This document shows positions 1 through 9,655 of a stretch of DNA of 64,000 nucleotides, in pieces. The notes under the pieces were generated by a model, which saw only the letters and a program-made list of their open reading frames with translations, searched no databases and was not told the origin of the DNA. This DNA is from Anthoceros angustus (Eukaryota > Streptophyta > Anthocerotopsida > Anthocerotales > Anthocerotaceae), in contig MU008180.1 in assembly GCA_010909165.1 (NCBI GenBank), positions 61,884-125,883 on the forward strand. Direction: 5' to 3'. A program made the translations under genes and the position numbers. How positions within the stretch are numbered: the first letter of the stretch is position 1; every line of letters begins with the position of its first letter.

Positions 1-1053
1 TTAGTTCCTCATACCTTTTGTGACCAATGCAATAAACTCTTCTAAATGCCCGTAAACAACACTTGATCGCTGTGCCCATGACATGAGGAACAACCACGCT
101 TTACGCGCATTACCTCGTTGGACATGCATCGTGGTTTCGAAATGTCTCCGTTCTTGCCTTCCCATGCGGAGGAAGCGATAACGTTGCTCGAAATTTTTCC
201 TTCGTTAACTGTGCAGACACATGTCATTGCAACATGGTTTCAAACTCGCGATAAGCGCCCCATCACTTTTCCTCAATGGCACACGACCTCCGGCGTCGGG
301 ACAAACCGAATCCGCAATGCTTCTAGGCGCAGCGTTTACTCGGGTTTCGCATGAAACGAGCGTTAGCCAAGCTTCTCGCACAAGGAATATGGGAGGTGTC
401 ATGCTCTTCTTCTATAGCATATCCCGGTCTCCGTGGGCGTGATATGACTCCATCATTTGCATTGAACAATCGCGTCTAGCAAAGGAGACCTGGCGGATGA
501 CATCCGCTCCTCTTGTCTTCCGCTTCTTTTTGCGTGCGAAGGGCTTCCTTCCATGGCGTACAAATTAAGATTGCGAGGTATGCGGAAAACGGTCGTGGAA
601 GAGCGGTGATGGTGGTGGCCGACGACATGGGTCAATGGTGGTGTCGCACATTCGCGGGCATCCACTCGTGACACAAACGCCCAAACAATCAAACATTCAT
701 TTAGGAATGCCATTCCCTTGGCCTCTTACCGTCAATGCGACGGCTGAGTCAATGTTGAGAGCACAAGAGGTCGTCGAGAAAACTCCCCATTGGTTCACTC
801 GGGCATGGGCTGGTCCGCCGTTGTTCAACATGTCCTCATACATATCGTCCCGCGTCGAACTCGGAGATACCGAGATTGGTCTTCGCCTTCTTCGCAGCGG
901 GGGAAAGGAGGTCACCGAAGTGAAAACAAAAGCGGAGAGGCGTGGACTTTGCAAAGTCTCAACACCTACTTCATCGTCGGAGTATGTATGCATGCTCCAT
1001 TCCGCCGGTGAGGGACTCGGAAAGCCGCGGTGGCGGTCGCTTCTCCACTTCAT
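1..1053 (-). pseudogene. Decayed minus-strand coding remnant, unrecognised
   Basis: Read on the minus strand, the last 60 or so codons look protein-like (for example RKAWLFLMSWAQRSS, ending VTKGMRN and a stop at position 1). They continue upstream in the same frame through one in-frame stop near 205-207 to an open stretch starting at 402. Further minus-strand open stretches (453-713, 697-1053) carry basic and Cys-containing segments in shifted frames. I recognise no domain. It could be the 3' end of a transposon gene or of a decayed host gene. The strand and a coding origin are inferred only from amino-acid texture. Confidence 0.3.
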
Positions 1054-1439
1054 CCTCCGTCCCTCACGCGTAGTTCAAGGGAGAGGTTAATCGAGGTCGC
1101 CTACTTATGCACCGGGCGGCAAGGCGATGGTACGGCCGCCCATTGAATGCATTCGCCGCCTCACGGCCGCCAAATCTAAAGGATATCACATGGCATACTA
1201 ATACAAACCGTTAGACACGTGGCTTGATTGTGCCCTAAGTACACGGATTAATGGTACAATACGCACATGGGAAACCCTAAACTATTCGAGTCAAGGTGTA
1301 CATATTGATCCGAGATCGAACGCCGTTCACCGTTCATGAGTTTACGTCCTATCCGCCTGGTTGGAGCGTGTTTTCGCTGTTGCGCTTCCTCCCCACATCC
1401 GGCAGTGAATTCCGAAGGCGCTTTCCTTCATCCTTTGCA
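1054..1439. other. Non-genic stretch
   Basis: No supportable gene, RNA or repeat is seen here. Short open frames exist but overlap on both strands without recognisable content. Confidence 0.4.
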
Positions 1440-2142
1440 CGCGAAGAAGAGGTTCGCGATTATCCACCTTCACGCTATTCCATTTCTGCCTCTGTTGATT
1501 GACCTCAGCTGTGTATTGTGGTTTCTGGCAGAGGAGGCAATGGCGATGGGAAGGCGAAGCAAGAAAGGCGGTGAGCGATGGCACGATGCGATCCGCCTGC
1601 GAAACCAAGAAAGGAAGCGAGCGGCAGCTCGGGAGGAGCCGAGGACCACGGCAGGATTGCCGCTCCCAATTCCGCTCTGCGGTTGCGCCGCCCAAAATCG
1701 GAGGTCCGGTGGTCGGTCATGGCGGCGGGCGCTCTGTGAGCCACACGTGCGGGAAGCACGACAAGAGGAGATGGCGGAGGTGAGCGGGTTACGCAGAAGA
1801 GGTTCGCGATTATCCACCTTCACGCTATTCCATTTACGCCTTGGATCGGTATGTATTGTGGTTTGTGGCAATGGCGATGGGAAGGCGAAGCAAGAAAGGC
1901 GGTGAGCGATGGCACGATCGATCCGCTGTGCAAACCAAGGAAGCGAGGAAAGCGGCAGCTCAAGCCGGGAGGAGCCGAGTCGACCAGCGATTGCCGCTCC
2001 CAATTCCGCTCTGCGGTTGCGCCGCCCCAATCGGAGGTCCGGTGGTCGGTCATGGCGGCGGCACGCGCGCGCTCTGAGCCCACGTGCAGGAAGGCAAGCA
2101 CGACAAGAGGAGATGGCGGAGGTGAGCGGTTCGGCGAAGAAG
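1440..2142. repeat. Two-copy direct tandem repeat, about 350 bp per unit
   Basis: Unit 1 runs from about 1440 to 1790 and unit 2 from about 1791 to 2142. Both start with the same 40-odd bases (GAAGAGGTTCGCGATTATCC onward), share the GGCGATGGGAAGGCGAAGC block (1542 and 1872), and end with GACAAGAGGAGATGGCGGAG (1759 and 2101). Copies differ by small indels and substitutions. Open frames of up to about 190 codons cross it on both strands, but they overlap each other and have no recognisable domain, so I do not call genes. Confidence 0.8.
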
Positions 2143-2720
2143 TCATGCTGCTCCTATCCAATCTCCTTACTATGAAGATACAATGCACATCAAGCGTATT
2201 TGCGCTTGACCAATTGAGGTTAGGAGAAGGATTGGATCTTTGGTGCGGGAGGAAGAATCGGAAAACGATGGCACCATGGGCCCCGCTATACAAATGGGTT
2301 ATGGGGTATAAGCATGCCATGCCGAATCAAAGAGCAGGCCAGTGGGTTATTTGGGCAACCTTGGATATGTCAAGAGGAGAGCTCAAGGCCACATCGTGTG
2401 TGTGAGGCCGAGCGAGTTCGATACATTGCCAGGAGGTGGACATGTATAAGATGTTCACGTGAGCTTCAATGGTCTTGTTATAAAAATGTGAGCCATCTTT
2501 GGTTCAAGTGTTTGAGATTGCGACGAGCGGGCGGTAAGGATTCGGACTTTAATGCGGTGTTTATCTTCATCGAGCAATGTTCACGCATAACTTTTGTTTT
2601 CTAATCTTACATTACATTTCCCGGGCTGCCCAAGTAGGAAGAGCTTTCATTAGATTACGTGTGCGGAGATCACCACGATGCATCTTTGGAGCACGGAGGG
2701 TTATGACCGTAAGGCAGACC
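2143..2720. other. Non-genic stretch
   Basis: Only short, mutually overlapping open frames; no recognisable gene, RNA or repeat structure. Confidence 0.35.
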
Positions 2721-2721
2721 T

Positions 2722-3584
2722 TTGCTCACGACCAAGATGTTGAGGATGACCCACCCGGCCATGAAGGGAGTGAATTGGGTCGAAGATGAGGATGATGGGC
2801 GATTCCGGATGTTCTTGGTCATTCGGATGATGAGTTGGAAGAGTCCGATGCAGGAGAGCAAGATCACGGACATATTGTTTGACTACGATATGCAGGCGGT
2901 CCATGGAGGTCCCACGGCCGGTATGATCCGCATCGGGAGGCGCCGGCCGGCGCCCTCCAGCGAGAGGTGCCGGGACACGGTCAGAATCCGCTGGTTTGTC
3001 GATTCCGAATGCATCGATTGGGTTGGGGGCGTAGGCCGCCAGCCAAGCGGTGAGGCTGCCCCTACGGCTGTGGCGAGGATGAGGGCGGGCGCCGGCCGGC
3101 GCCCTCCGGCAGCGATTGTCTTGAGGAGTCGAGTCCACGGATCGGTGGGGTCATTCGAGACGGTGGTGAAACAGAGACGGGGAAGAGGAGGAAGAGGCGG
3201 AAGGCGCCTTGGCGATGGAGGTGCTCTTGAAATCCGGACGTTCATGTCGCGGACGAGGAGGCGGAAAGGCGCTATCGGGCGAGGACCCGGCCCGGCACGC
3301 GGGAATCTACTTACGCCAGAAGGTGGTGCAGGCAGTTCTCGTGAATTGGAGAATTTCGTCTGCGTCGCACACACGGCTCAAATAAGAAGGGTGGGCGAAG
3401 CATGGACAAACTATTTGGCAGGTGATCTCGAAGGCGAATTGAAGAGGGGTTTTACCCTGCATGCATGATAGATCCGACGGATGCTGATCTCGCCACTCTG
3501 GGTGAAGAAATTGGGCAAAGACATATGTCATGGGTGTCTGGTGGGAACCACACATATGCGACCATAGGCATTTAGCGAGATCTC
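2722..3584 (+). pseudogene. 5' part of a broken gene with a ParB-like motif (left of solo LTR)
   Basis: A frame runs from 2722 to 3468 and its last third looks genuine (VGEAWTNYLAGDLEGELKRG near 3390-3450). A shifted frame continues with an Asp/Leu/Glu segment (IDPTDADLATLGEEIGQ) and then SGGNHTYAT at about 3536-3562, which resembles the G-x-H-R/T core of ParB/Srx-fold domains. An acid-rich segment (DDELEESDAGEQDHGH) lies upstream in another frame near 2830-2870. Reading stops where the solo LTR inserts at 3585. Joining the flanks across the LTR continues codon texture for a short way. The ParB assignment rests on one motif and family context: in bacteria and phages ParB-like domains often precede N4/N6 methyltransferases, as one does here. 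Confidence 0.4.
3580..3584 (+). repeat. Probable target-site duplication (left), ATCTC
   Basis: ATCTC lies immediately before the LTR start TGTTAGGCGC. The same five bases follow the LTR end at 8360-8364, sharing one A with the terminal CCACA, which suggests loss of one base at the right junction. Confidence 0.55.
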
Positions 3585-6500
3585 TGTTAGGCGCGACTTT
3601 CGTGATGGCCAAGTAGCGCACAATCCGTGTCGTTGTAGGAAGAAGTCCGTTCCCAAGGAATGATAGGCTCCGTTTGCAGCGTTTGGTGATTCTTACCTCA
3701 CTGCGCCCGTTTTCGCACATCGCCTACTCTACTACTTAGCGTTCACCGTCTGGGCCGGTATGGCCAAGCGTTTAGGGACCGTTCGCGTCCGTATCGTTCA
3801 CATTCGTCACTCACACTTCGTCCTTTCCTCTCTCCACTCACGCTACACTCATCGGTCTTAGGGAAAAGGCGCGGGTTACGGCCGGACCTCCTCCGTCGTT
3901 CGCGGGCCTCTCGTCCGGGCTCTGCCGCCCTCCGGAGTTCCTCCGGCTCACGTTCGATCCGTTCGGTCTTTGGGTCGCGGCTCGACGGGTCACGATCACC
4001 CTTCCTGCACACCACAACACGTTAGGTCGTCACGGGACCACAGTCAATCTCCCGGGTGCCGTGCACCTTTCGGTGACTCGGGACTCACGTTAGCAGAAGA
4101 CACACAAAGGTGCAGAGCAGCATCAACACCAAGAAGATGATTTATTGAGCGGCCTTAGCCCTCTTATACTACGCGAAGGTCGGCGCCTTTATTACACCTC
4201 TATTACGGTGAGGGCCATTGTGCCTAACCGCCTACTACCTCCCTATTCTATCGCCCGTGGTGGTGGGGTGGGATAGCCCCTGATTCCTTCTTGGCACGGC
4301 GGTAAGCGAGCCACAGCCATTGCAGGCGCAATCGGATGATCGCGGAGACCCTTCCTCTTCAGTGCATGCGCCACGTGGCGGCGACAAGCGATCACCACTA
4401 AGTCTTCCTCGTCCTCCCTCTTCTCTCTGGCGGGCCCTGCGCGATGGGCCCTCAAGTGGATCTGCTTGGGTGGTGGTGGCTCTCCCCACTCCCGAGTTTG
4501 GACCTCGGGACCCTGTCTCGACTCGGTCCAGGACCTCTAGGTCAGGTCTTCTGGGGTCCGGACCTCGGGATCCGGCCTTTCCTCAGTCGGACCTCGGGGT
4601 CCGGATCGTCACTAAGTCACGGATCCTAAGTCGGACTTCCTTGAGGCGGACCTCGGGATCGGCCTTTCCTCAGTCCGGACAAAGTCAGGACCTCGACTCT
4701 GGGCATGCCTCCTCACGGGCTGGTCACGGGTTCATCTGAGCCCTCCCTTGGTTCCCGAATGCCCGGTTGCACCTTTCCCTTCCTCTCCAAGATCCTCCCT
4801 CTTCCTTCCATGCGAGGTGCAGTGCTTACCTCCGGTGTAGCGACCCTTCCTCCTCCCGGCTCCTCCCGCTGCTCTCCCTCGCGCTGCTGCCGTCATCAAA
4901 CAGCGCTCCTAGGACTCCAGCTGTCTTGTCCCGGGTCCGTCCTCTCTCGCTCCTCCTTCCATCCTTTGAGTCCTCCTCACCTGGGGTGGCGCGGGACCTC
5001 GAGCCTTGAGGAGCTCTGCGTGGTAAGGCGAAGTCGGAATCGACTTCTGAATCGCCTCCTCTACATGAGCCGGGCACCGTACTCCCTCCTCGAGGTGCTC
5101 GGCAGGCGGCCTGGCAGCCCGTCTCCGTGGCCAAGCTTACGGTATGTAGGCGGGCGGACTCCCTTGAGGCCGTCAAGGCTGCCTCAGATTACCTCTTGCA
5201 ACCTTGGCTCGGCGTTCTCCTCCTCCGTCGTTGTTCCTCGCCGATTTGCGGGCCATGGGTGAGCTCCTTCTTCACCTGGCCGGACGAGCAAGCTGTTGCC
5301 TCCTCCGTGCTTTCTTCCCTCGTCTATTCTTTCCGGTCGCCACTTCCTTCTCCAGGCGGGCGGTATCCCGTCACTCACGGCTTCCTCCATCCTGCGCAAC
5401 CTTGCGGCGTCGAACTCCTTGCCGTCGCCTATTCTCCTCCGTCTTCAAGCGGGCTGGGCGTTCTACCTCTCGCTCGAAGTCTTGGATTCTCTCGTTGAGA
5501 ACCCCTGCTTTCCGATGCATCTTGGGTTGCAACTCCAAGGTGTCCTTCATCCTCCGGCTCCTGCCGCCCGCCCTTCTACCTCCTGTGCACCACAGGTCCC
5601 CAATCTCCCGGGTGCTGGCCTCCGATGCCTCCTCACGGCTCGGCCGTGCTTGCTCACTTGCTGCTCGGCCTTGAGTTGGCGCGGCTCTCTCGGCCTCCCC
5701 TCCACGGTTCGATCACGCCGGTAGTGATCGCGATCGGCCTGCCGAGGCCTTCCTTGGCCACCTTCACAGGCTTCTCGGCTTGGCTCTGGTCGTCGCCTCC
5801 GCGGGTCCGAGCTTTACGCTTGCTCGGGCCTCTTGCCTCCTTCTGCTTCCTCTCGCCTCCTTCCATGCGAGGTCCTCGGCGCTTGGGCCTCCCCAGGCCG
5901 CTTTGTTCCTCCGGTGAAGGAATTTAGTCGGTCCTCATGAATGGACCGACTTCCTCTCGCCGTTTCCTTCCTCAATCCGGCGAGGTTTCCGCCTCCTTCA
6001 CTGCCTGGGCTCGCTTTCAGCTGGCTCACCATCCCCGGTGGCCTCCACTTCACAGGTTTCTCTGCGGTCCCACGGAGTCCCAGGCATTCCGTCCATGGCG
6101 GTAGCAAGCACTGGCCGTGTTTCTTCCGGCTGCCTCAGTGAGACCCTAAAAGTCCGTAGTGGGCGGGCATCTCACGGTCCGTCAAGGACCTCCATACCTG
6201 ATCGGAGCAAGTCGGGGGTTCTCGGACAATCGGGACCCTTAGGTCACGAGTGGTGTGGAGCTTCCCCTCCTTGGCCCTTTTGGCGCGAGCTCCTTCTCGC
6301 CCTCTTTCTCCACAGGGCTCGGCGGAGGTGATGGAGTCGGGAGCACGCCCTTTGCCCCTTCATCGGCGGCGGCTCTGGATCTGGTGCGGTGTCCTCCTCA
6401 CGGCTTCCTCCGCCTCCTTCTGCTTCCTCGCTTCTTGCCACTCGTCGGCGGGGAAGAATCTTGGCCAGGGGTGCAGCGTTGGTGGCGTGGTCTTGCGTCT

Positions 6501-8360
6501 CTTGGCTCTCTCACAGTCGGTGGGTTCTCGGACAATCGGGACCCTTAGGTCACGAGTCTTGAGGAGCTTCCCCTCCTTGGCCCCGCGCGAGCTCCTTCTC
6601 GCCCTTTTCCTCCACGGGGCTCGGCGGAGGTGATGGAGTCGGGAGCACGCCCTTTGCCCCTTCATCGGCGGCGGGGCCGGCTCTGGATCGGCTGCTGCGG
6701 TGTCCTCCACTCCAGGCGTCCCTTTGCCCTCCTTCTGCTTCCTCACTTCTTGCCACTCCGTCGGCGGGGAAGTCTTGGCACGGCCCAGGGGTGCAGCGTT
6801 ATGGGTGGTCTTGCGTCTCTTGGCTCTCTCTGGTCGGGCTCCTCGGTAGGAGTGATGGCGGTGGCGGGCTGCTGGGGTCGGGGCAGCTTCTGTGGTACTG
6901 GTTGGGGCACGGAAGGAGGAGGCGGGGAATTTCTTCCCATACTTCCACAGGTGGTGAGGGGTCCGTTCAGACGTATGGAGTCAGGAATCCTCGATCGTCC
7001 TCCTCCAGTCCGTTTGGTTTTCGGGCCTCCTCCCTCGGCGCCCTTGCCCGCTCCACTTCCGGCAGGGCCTCCAGTCCTTTCCGGAGCGCTCGCTCAAGCT
7101 CTCCTTCCTTGAGGAGCTCGAAATGCCCCCATACATGGATCAGGTATGGGGACAGCCCAGATGGCGAAGGCTTCTCGGTCCTGAGCTTGCGAGCCTCCTG
7201 GCTAAACCGGGCGAAGATAATCCTTCCCCAGTCCGCCCTCTTCCCCCGCTGCAGCGCGTGCAGGAATACCAACAGATTATCACCAAGGTGATCCACCTTG
7301 GTGAGTAGGTTCCAGTGGACAATGATCCGGGCCACCGCCCTTACTCGACTGTCCAACAGGTCGGATATCAGCCAACCGTTGGTGGTCCGTTGCGTCGAGC
7401 CTTAGCTGTTCATGGCTGGCCCTATCTTCCCCGCCTTGAGGGGCTCGGCACCACCCCTCTTCCTCCTTGGGGCGGTTGTAGGCCGCCTCGGGACCTCAAG
7501 GTCCATCGCCTTGGGTCCTCCGGAGGTTCTTGGACCGCACCTCTTATTGACCGCCCTTGACATCTTCGGGCGAACTCCCGGACGGTGACTGTCAAATGTC
7601 GGACCATGGAACACATCCAAATGCCACTCCTGCACCAATTCTCCGCTTCCTGGGCCGGGGCCCAAAGTCCGGATAGCGCCGGGTCACAATGTTGCGCTCC
7701 ACAAGGTTCCATGGCTCCCAAACTTCCGCGAGCTTTTGGGTGCCATCGCCTTCTCCTCCTTGGTTTGCGGAGGCTGGCGCGTTGCGCCTTCTTCGCGCGT
7801 TGCTCCGACCTCAGCGGTGAGCGGCGAGCGTCAGTGTACCGCCCGAGCGGGTTGCGGGCGCGAGATCGCGTGTCTCGGTGCGGCGGCAGACCTTCTCCTG
7901 CGACCACGCCCGGGAGTGCCGGCGGCGGGCGCCTCTTCCTGTCCATGCGTGCGCATGGCACTCACGCGTACTGCGGCCTTACGCGCGCGTGCTGCGGCCC
8001 CTCGCGCGCGCGCGCGCGTGAATACTGCTATAACGGCCTCGGCAAGGTTCGGTCTGACCCGCTGCATGCCGTCCTCCACTCGGGGTCGTCACGTGGCGTC
8101 GCCTGAGTCACGGCCCAACTTCTAAGTTACTTTCACTGGCGTACTTATCACGCACGGTCACGGAGTGGGTCGGACTTATCCCGTTACCTTATGCGCCGCC
8201 ATCGTAGGTCTGAGTCGTTCCTCACTCCGGTCCGGAGTATACTCCGGTGCCGTCCAGTGCTAGCAGGTGCTTATTTCCCCTTTTAGCCTCATTTGTCCTT
8301 TACTCCTACAAAAAAACAAACCCTACCTAATTTCTAACCCCGGGAAGTCCGTAGTCCACA
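3585..8360 (-). mobile_element. Solo LTR of the giant-LTR Ty3/gypsy family (about 4.8 kb)
   Basis: It begins TGTTAGGCGCGAC and ends GTAGTCCACA. It is alignable by eye with both LTRs of the full element at 37.4-55.2 kb: the CGCACAATCCGTGTCGTTGTA block (3613), CGGTGACTCGGGACTC (4072), CATCAACACCAAGAA (4119), GAGTATACTCC (8235) and the TTTCTAACCCC tail. There is no internal region, so it is a solo LTR left by LTR-LTR recombination. It is 0.8-1.0 kb shorter than its relatives through many indels and carries its own about 316-bp internal tandem duplication. The strand is assigned by comparison with the full element, whose genes read on minus. Open frames inside (for example 4705-5262) are low-complexity Ser/Pro/Arg-rich and are not genes. 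Confidence 0.85.
6217..6850. repeat. Internal tandem duplication in the solo LTR, about 316 bp per unit
   Basis: GGTTCTCGGACAATCGGGAC starts at 6217 and again at 6533. The following cttcccctccttggccc, gcgagctccttctcgccc and cttcatcggcggcgg blocks are repeated in order. The two LTRs of the complete element lack this particular duplication. Confidence 0.75.
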
Positions 8361-8658
8361 TCTCCCACAGGAACGCTTCCTAATATGTGGAGGCACATGT
8401 ATGTGGCCTCACATGCGGAGATGAGAGTCCTCATGGCCATCACAATATTATGTCGGACAAGCGGAAGATGTCTTTTATAGAGCAAGTCGGTACCGAGGAT
8501 GAATTGTTGATTGAGCGAAGGTTCGAGATAGCGATGACTTGGAAATTCAACTTATACAAGGTTACGGGGCTTATTGAGGATGATGAGGCCCGTGACGATG
8601 TATACAAACAAAACAAGGTGGACAACAGACTCATATCTTATGCATAGCGAAGCGGGAG
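8361..8658 (+). pseudogene. Fragment of the methyltransferase-like gene right of the solo LTR
   Basis: This is the right flank of the LTR. An open frame reads SDKRKMSFIEQVGTEDELL and continues KFNLYKVTGLIEDDEARDDV up to a stop at about 8647. I recognise no domain. A second, more decayed copy lies at 9357-9655 within the tandem duplication, with a frame break in the middle. Because it sits between the ParB-like segment and the methyltransferase-like segment on the same strand, I infer it belongs to the same disrupted gene. Confidence 0.4.
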
Positions 8659-9007
8659 GGCAAAGTCCGGATAGCGCCGGGTCACAATGTTGCGCTCCAC
8701 AAGGTTCCATGGCTCCCAAACTTCCGCGAGCTTTTGGGTGCCATCGCCTTCTCCTCCCTTGGTTTGCAGCCCGGTCGGAGGCTGGCGCGTTCGCCTTCTT
8801 CGCGCGTTGCTCCAACCTCAGCGGTGAGCGGCAGGCGTCAGTGTCCACGAGATACCGCCCGAGGCGGTGCGGGCGCGAGATCGCGGTATCTCGGTGCGGC
8901 GGCCAGCCTTCTCCTGCGACCACGCCCGGGAATGCCGGGCGGGCGCCTCTTCCCCTGTAGCGCGAGATGGCTTACTCGGCCCCTCTGCTGCGCCACTGCG
9001 GCCCCTC

Positions 9008-9052
9008 GCGCGCGCGCGCGCGCGCGCGCGCGCGCGCGCGCGCGCGCGCGTG
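9008..9052. repeat. GC-dinucleotide microsatellite
   Basis: An uninterrupted (GC)n run of about 44 bases. The corresponding place in the first duplicate (8008-8022) and in the other LTR copies holds a much shorter run, so it expanded in this copy. Alternating GC is a Z-DNA-prone sequence. Confidence 0.9.
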
Positions 9053-9655
9053 AATACACCCTATAATACGGCTTCTGATCGACCAGCTGCATGCCGTCCT
9101 CCACTCGGGGAGCGTCCGCGTGGCGTCGCCCTGGTCAGGCGTACTTATCACTGCACGGTCACAGGTGGGTCGGACTTATCCGTTACCTTGTCGCACCATC
9201 GTGAGGTCGTTCCTCACTCAGTCCGGAGTATACTCCCGTGCCGTCGGATGCTAAGTGCTTATTTCCCCTTTTTTAGCCTCATTTTATCCTTTACTCCTAC
9301 AAAAAAACAAACCCTACCTAATTTCTAACCCCTTGAAGTCCGTAGTCCACATCTCCCACGCTTCCTAATATGTGGAGGCACATGTATCTGTGGCCTCATG
9401 TGAGATGAGATGAGAGTCCTATGGCTAGTCACAATATTATGCCGGACAAGCGGAAGATGTCTTTTATAGAGCAAGTCGGTACTGAGGATGAATTGTTGAT
9501 TCGCGAGGGGTTCGAGATGTGATGACTTGGAAATTCAACTTATACAAGGTTCGGGCTTATTGAGGATGATGAGGCCCATGTGACGATGTATACAAACAAA
9601 ACAAGGTGGACAACAGGACTCATATCTTATGCATAGCGAGGGAGGGAGGGCAAAG

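Larger units (their letters stand above)
7662..9655. repeat. About 1-kb tandem duplication spanning the LTR end and its host flank
   Basis: Copy 1 (7662-8658) and copy 2 (8659-9655) each contain about 700 bp of LTR tail followed by about 300 bp of flanking non-LTR sequence. Both start CAAAGTCCGGATAGCGCCGG. The flank after copy 2 reads gggcaaagtatggg, so CAAAGT is present at both ends of the unit as microhomology. Copy 2 has a longer GC dinucleotide run (9008-9051). The duplication happened after the LTR insertion because it crosses the right LTR boundary. Confidence 0.85.

Noticed and set aside
1336-1905. 189-codon plus-strand frame over the 350-bp tandem repeat
   Set aside because: The minus strand is equally open (186 codons) and there is no recognisable domain; stop-poor GC-rich repeat.
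4705-5262. 185-codon Ser/Pro/Arg-rich frame in the solo LTR
   Set aside because: Low-complexity translation of LTR DNA, overlapping frames on both strands, not conserved in the other LTR copies.
9008-9052. (GC)n run as a regulatory element
   Set aside because: Simple dinucleotide expansion that is short in all sister copies; nothing supports function.
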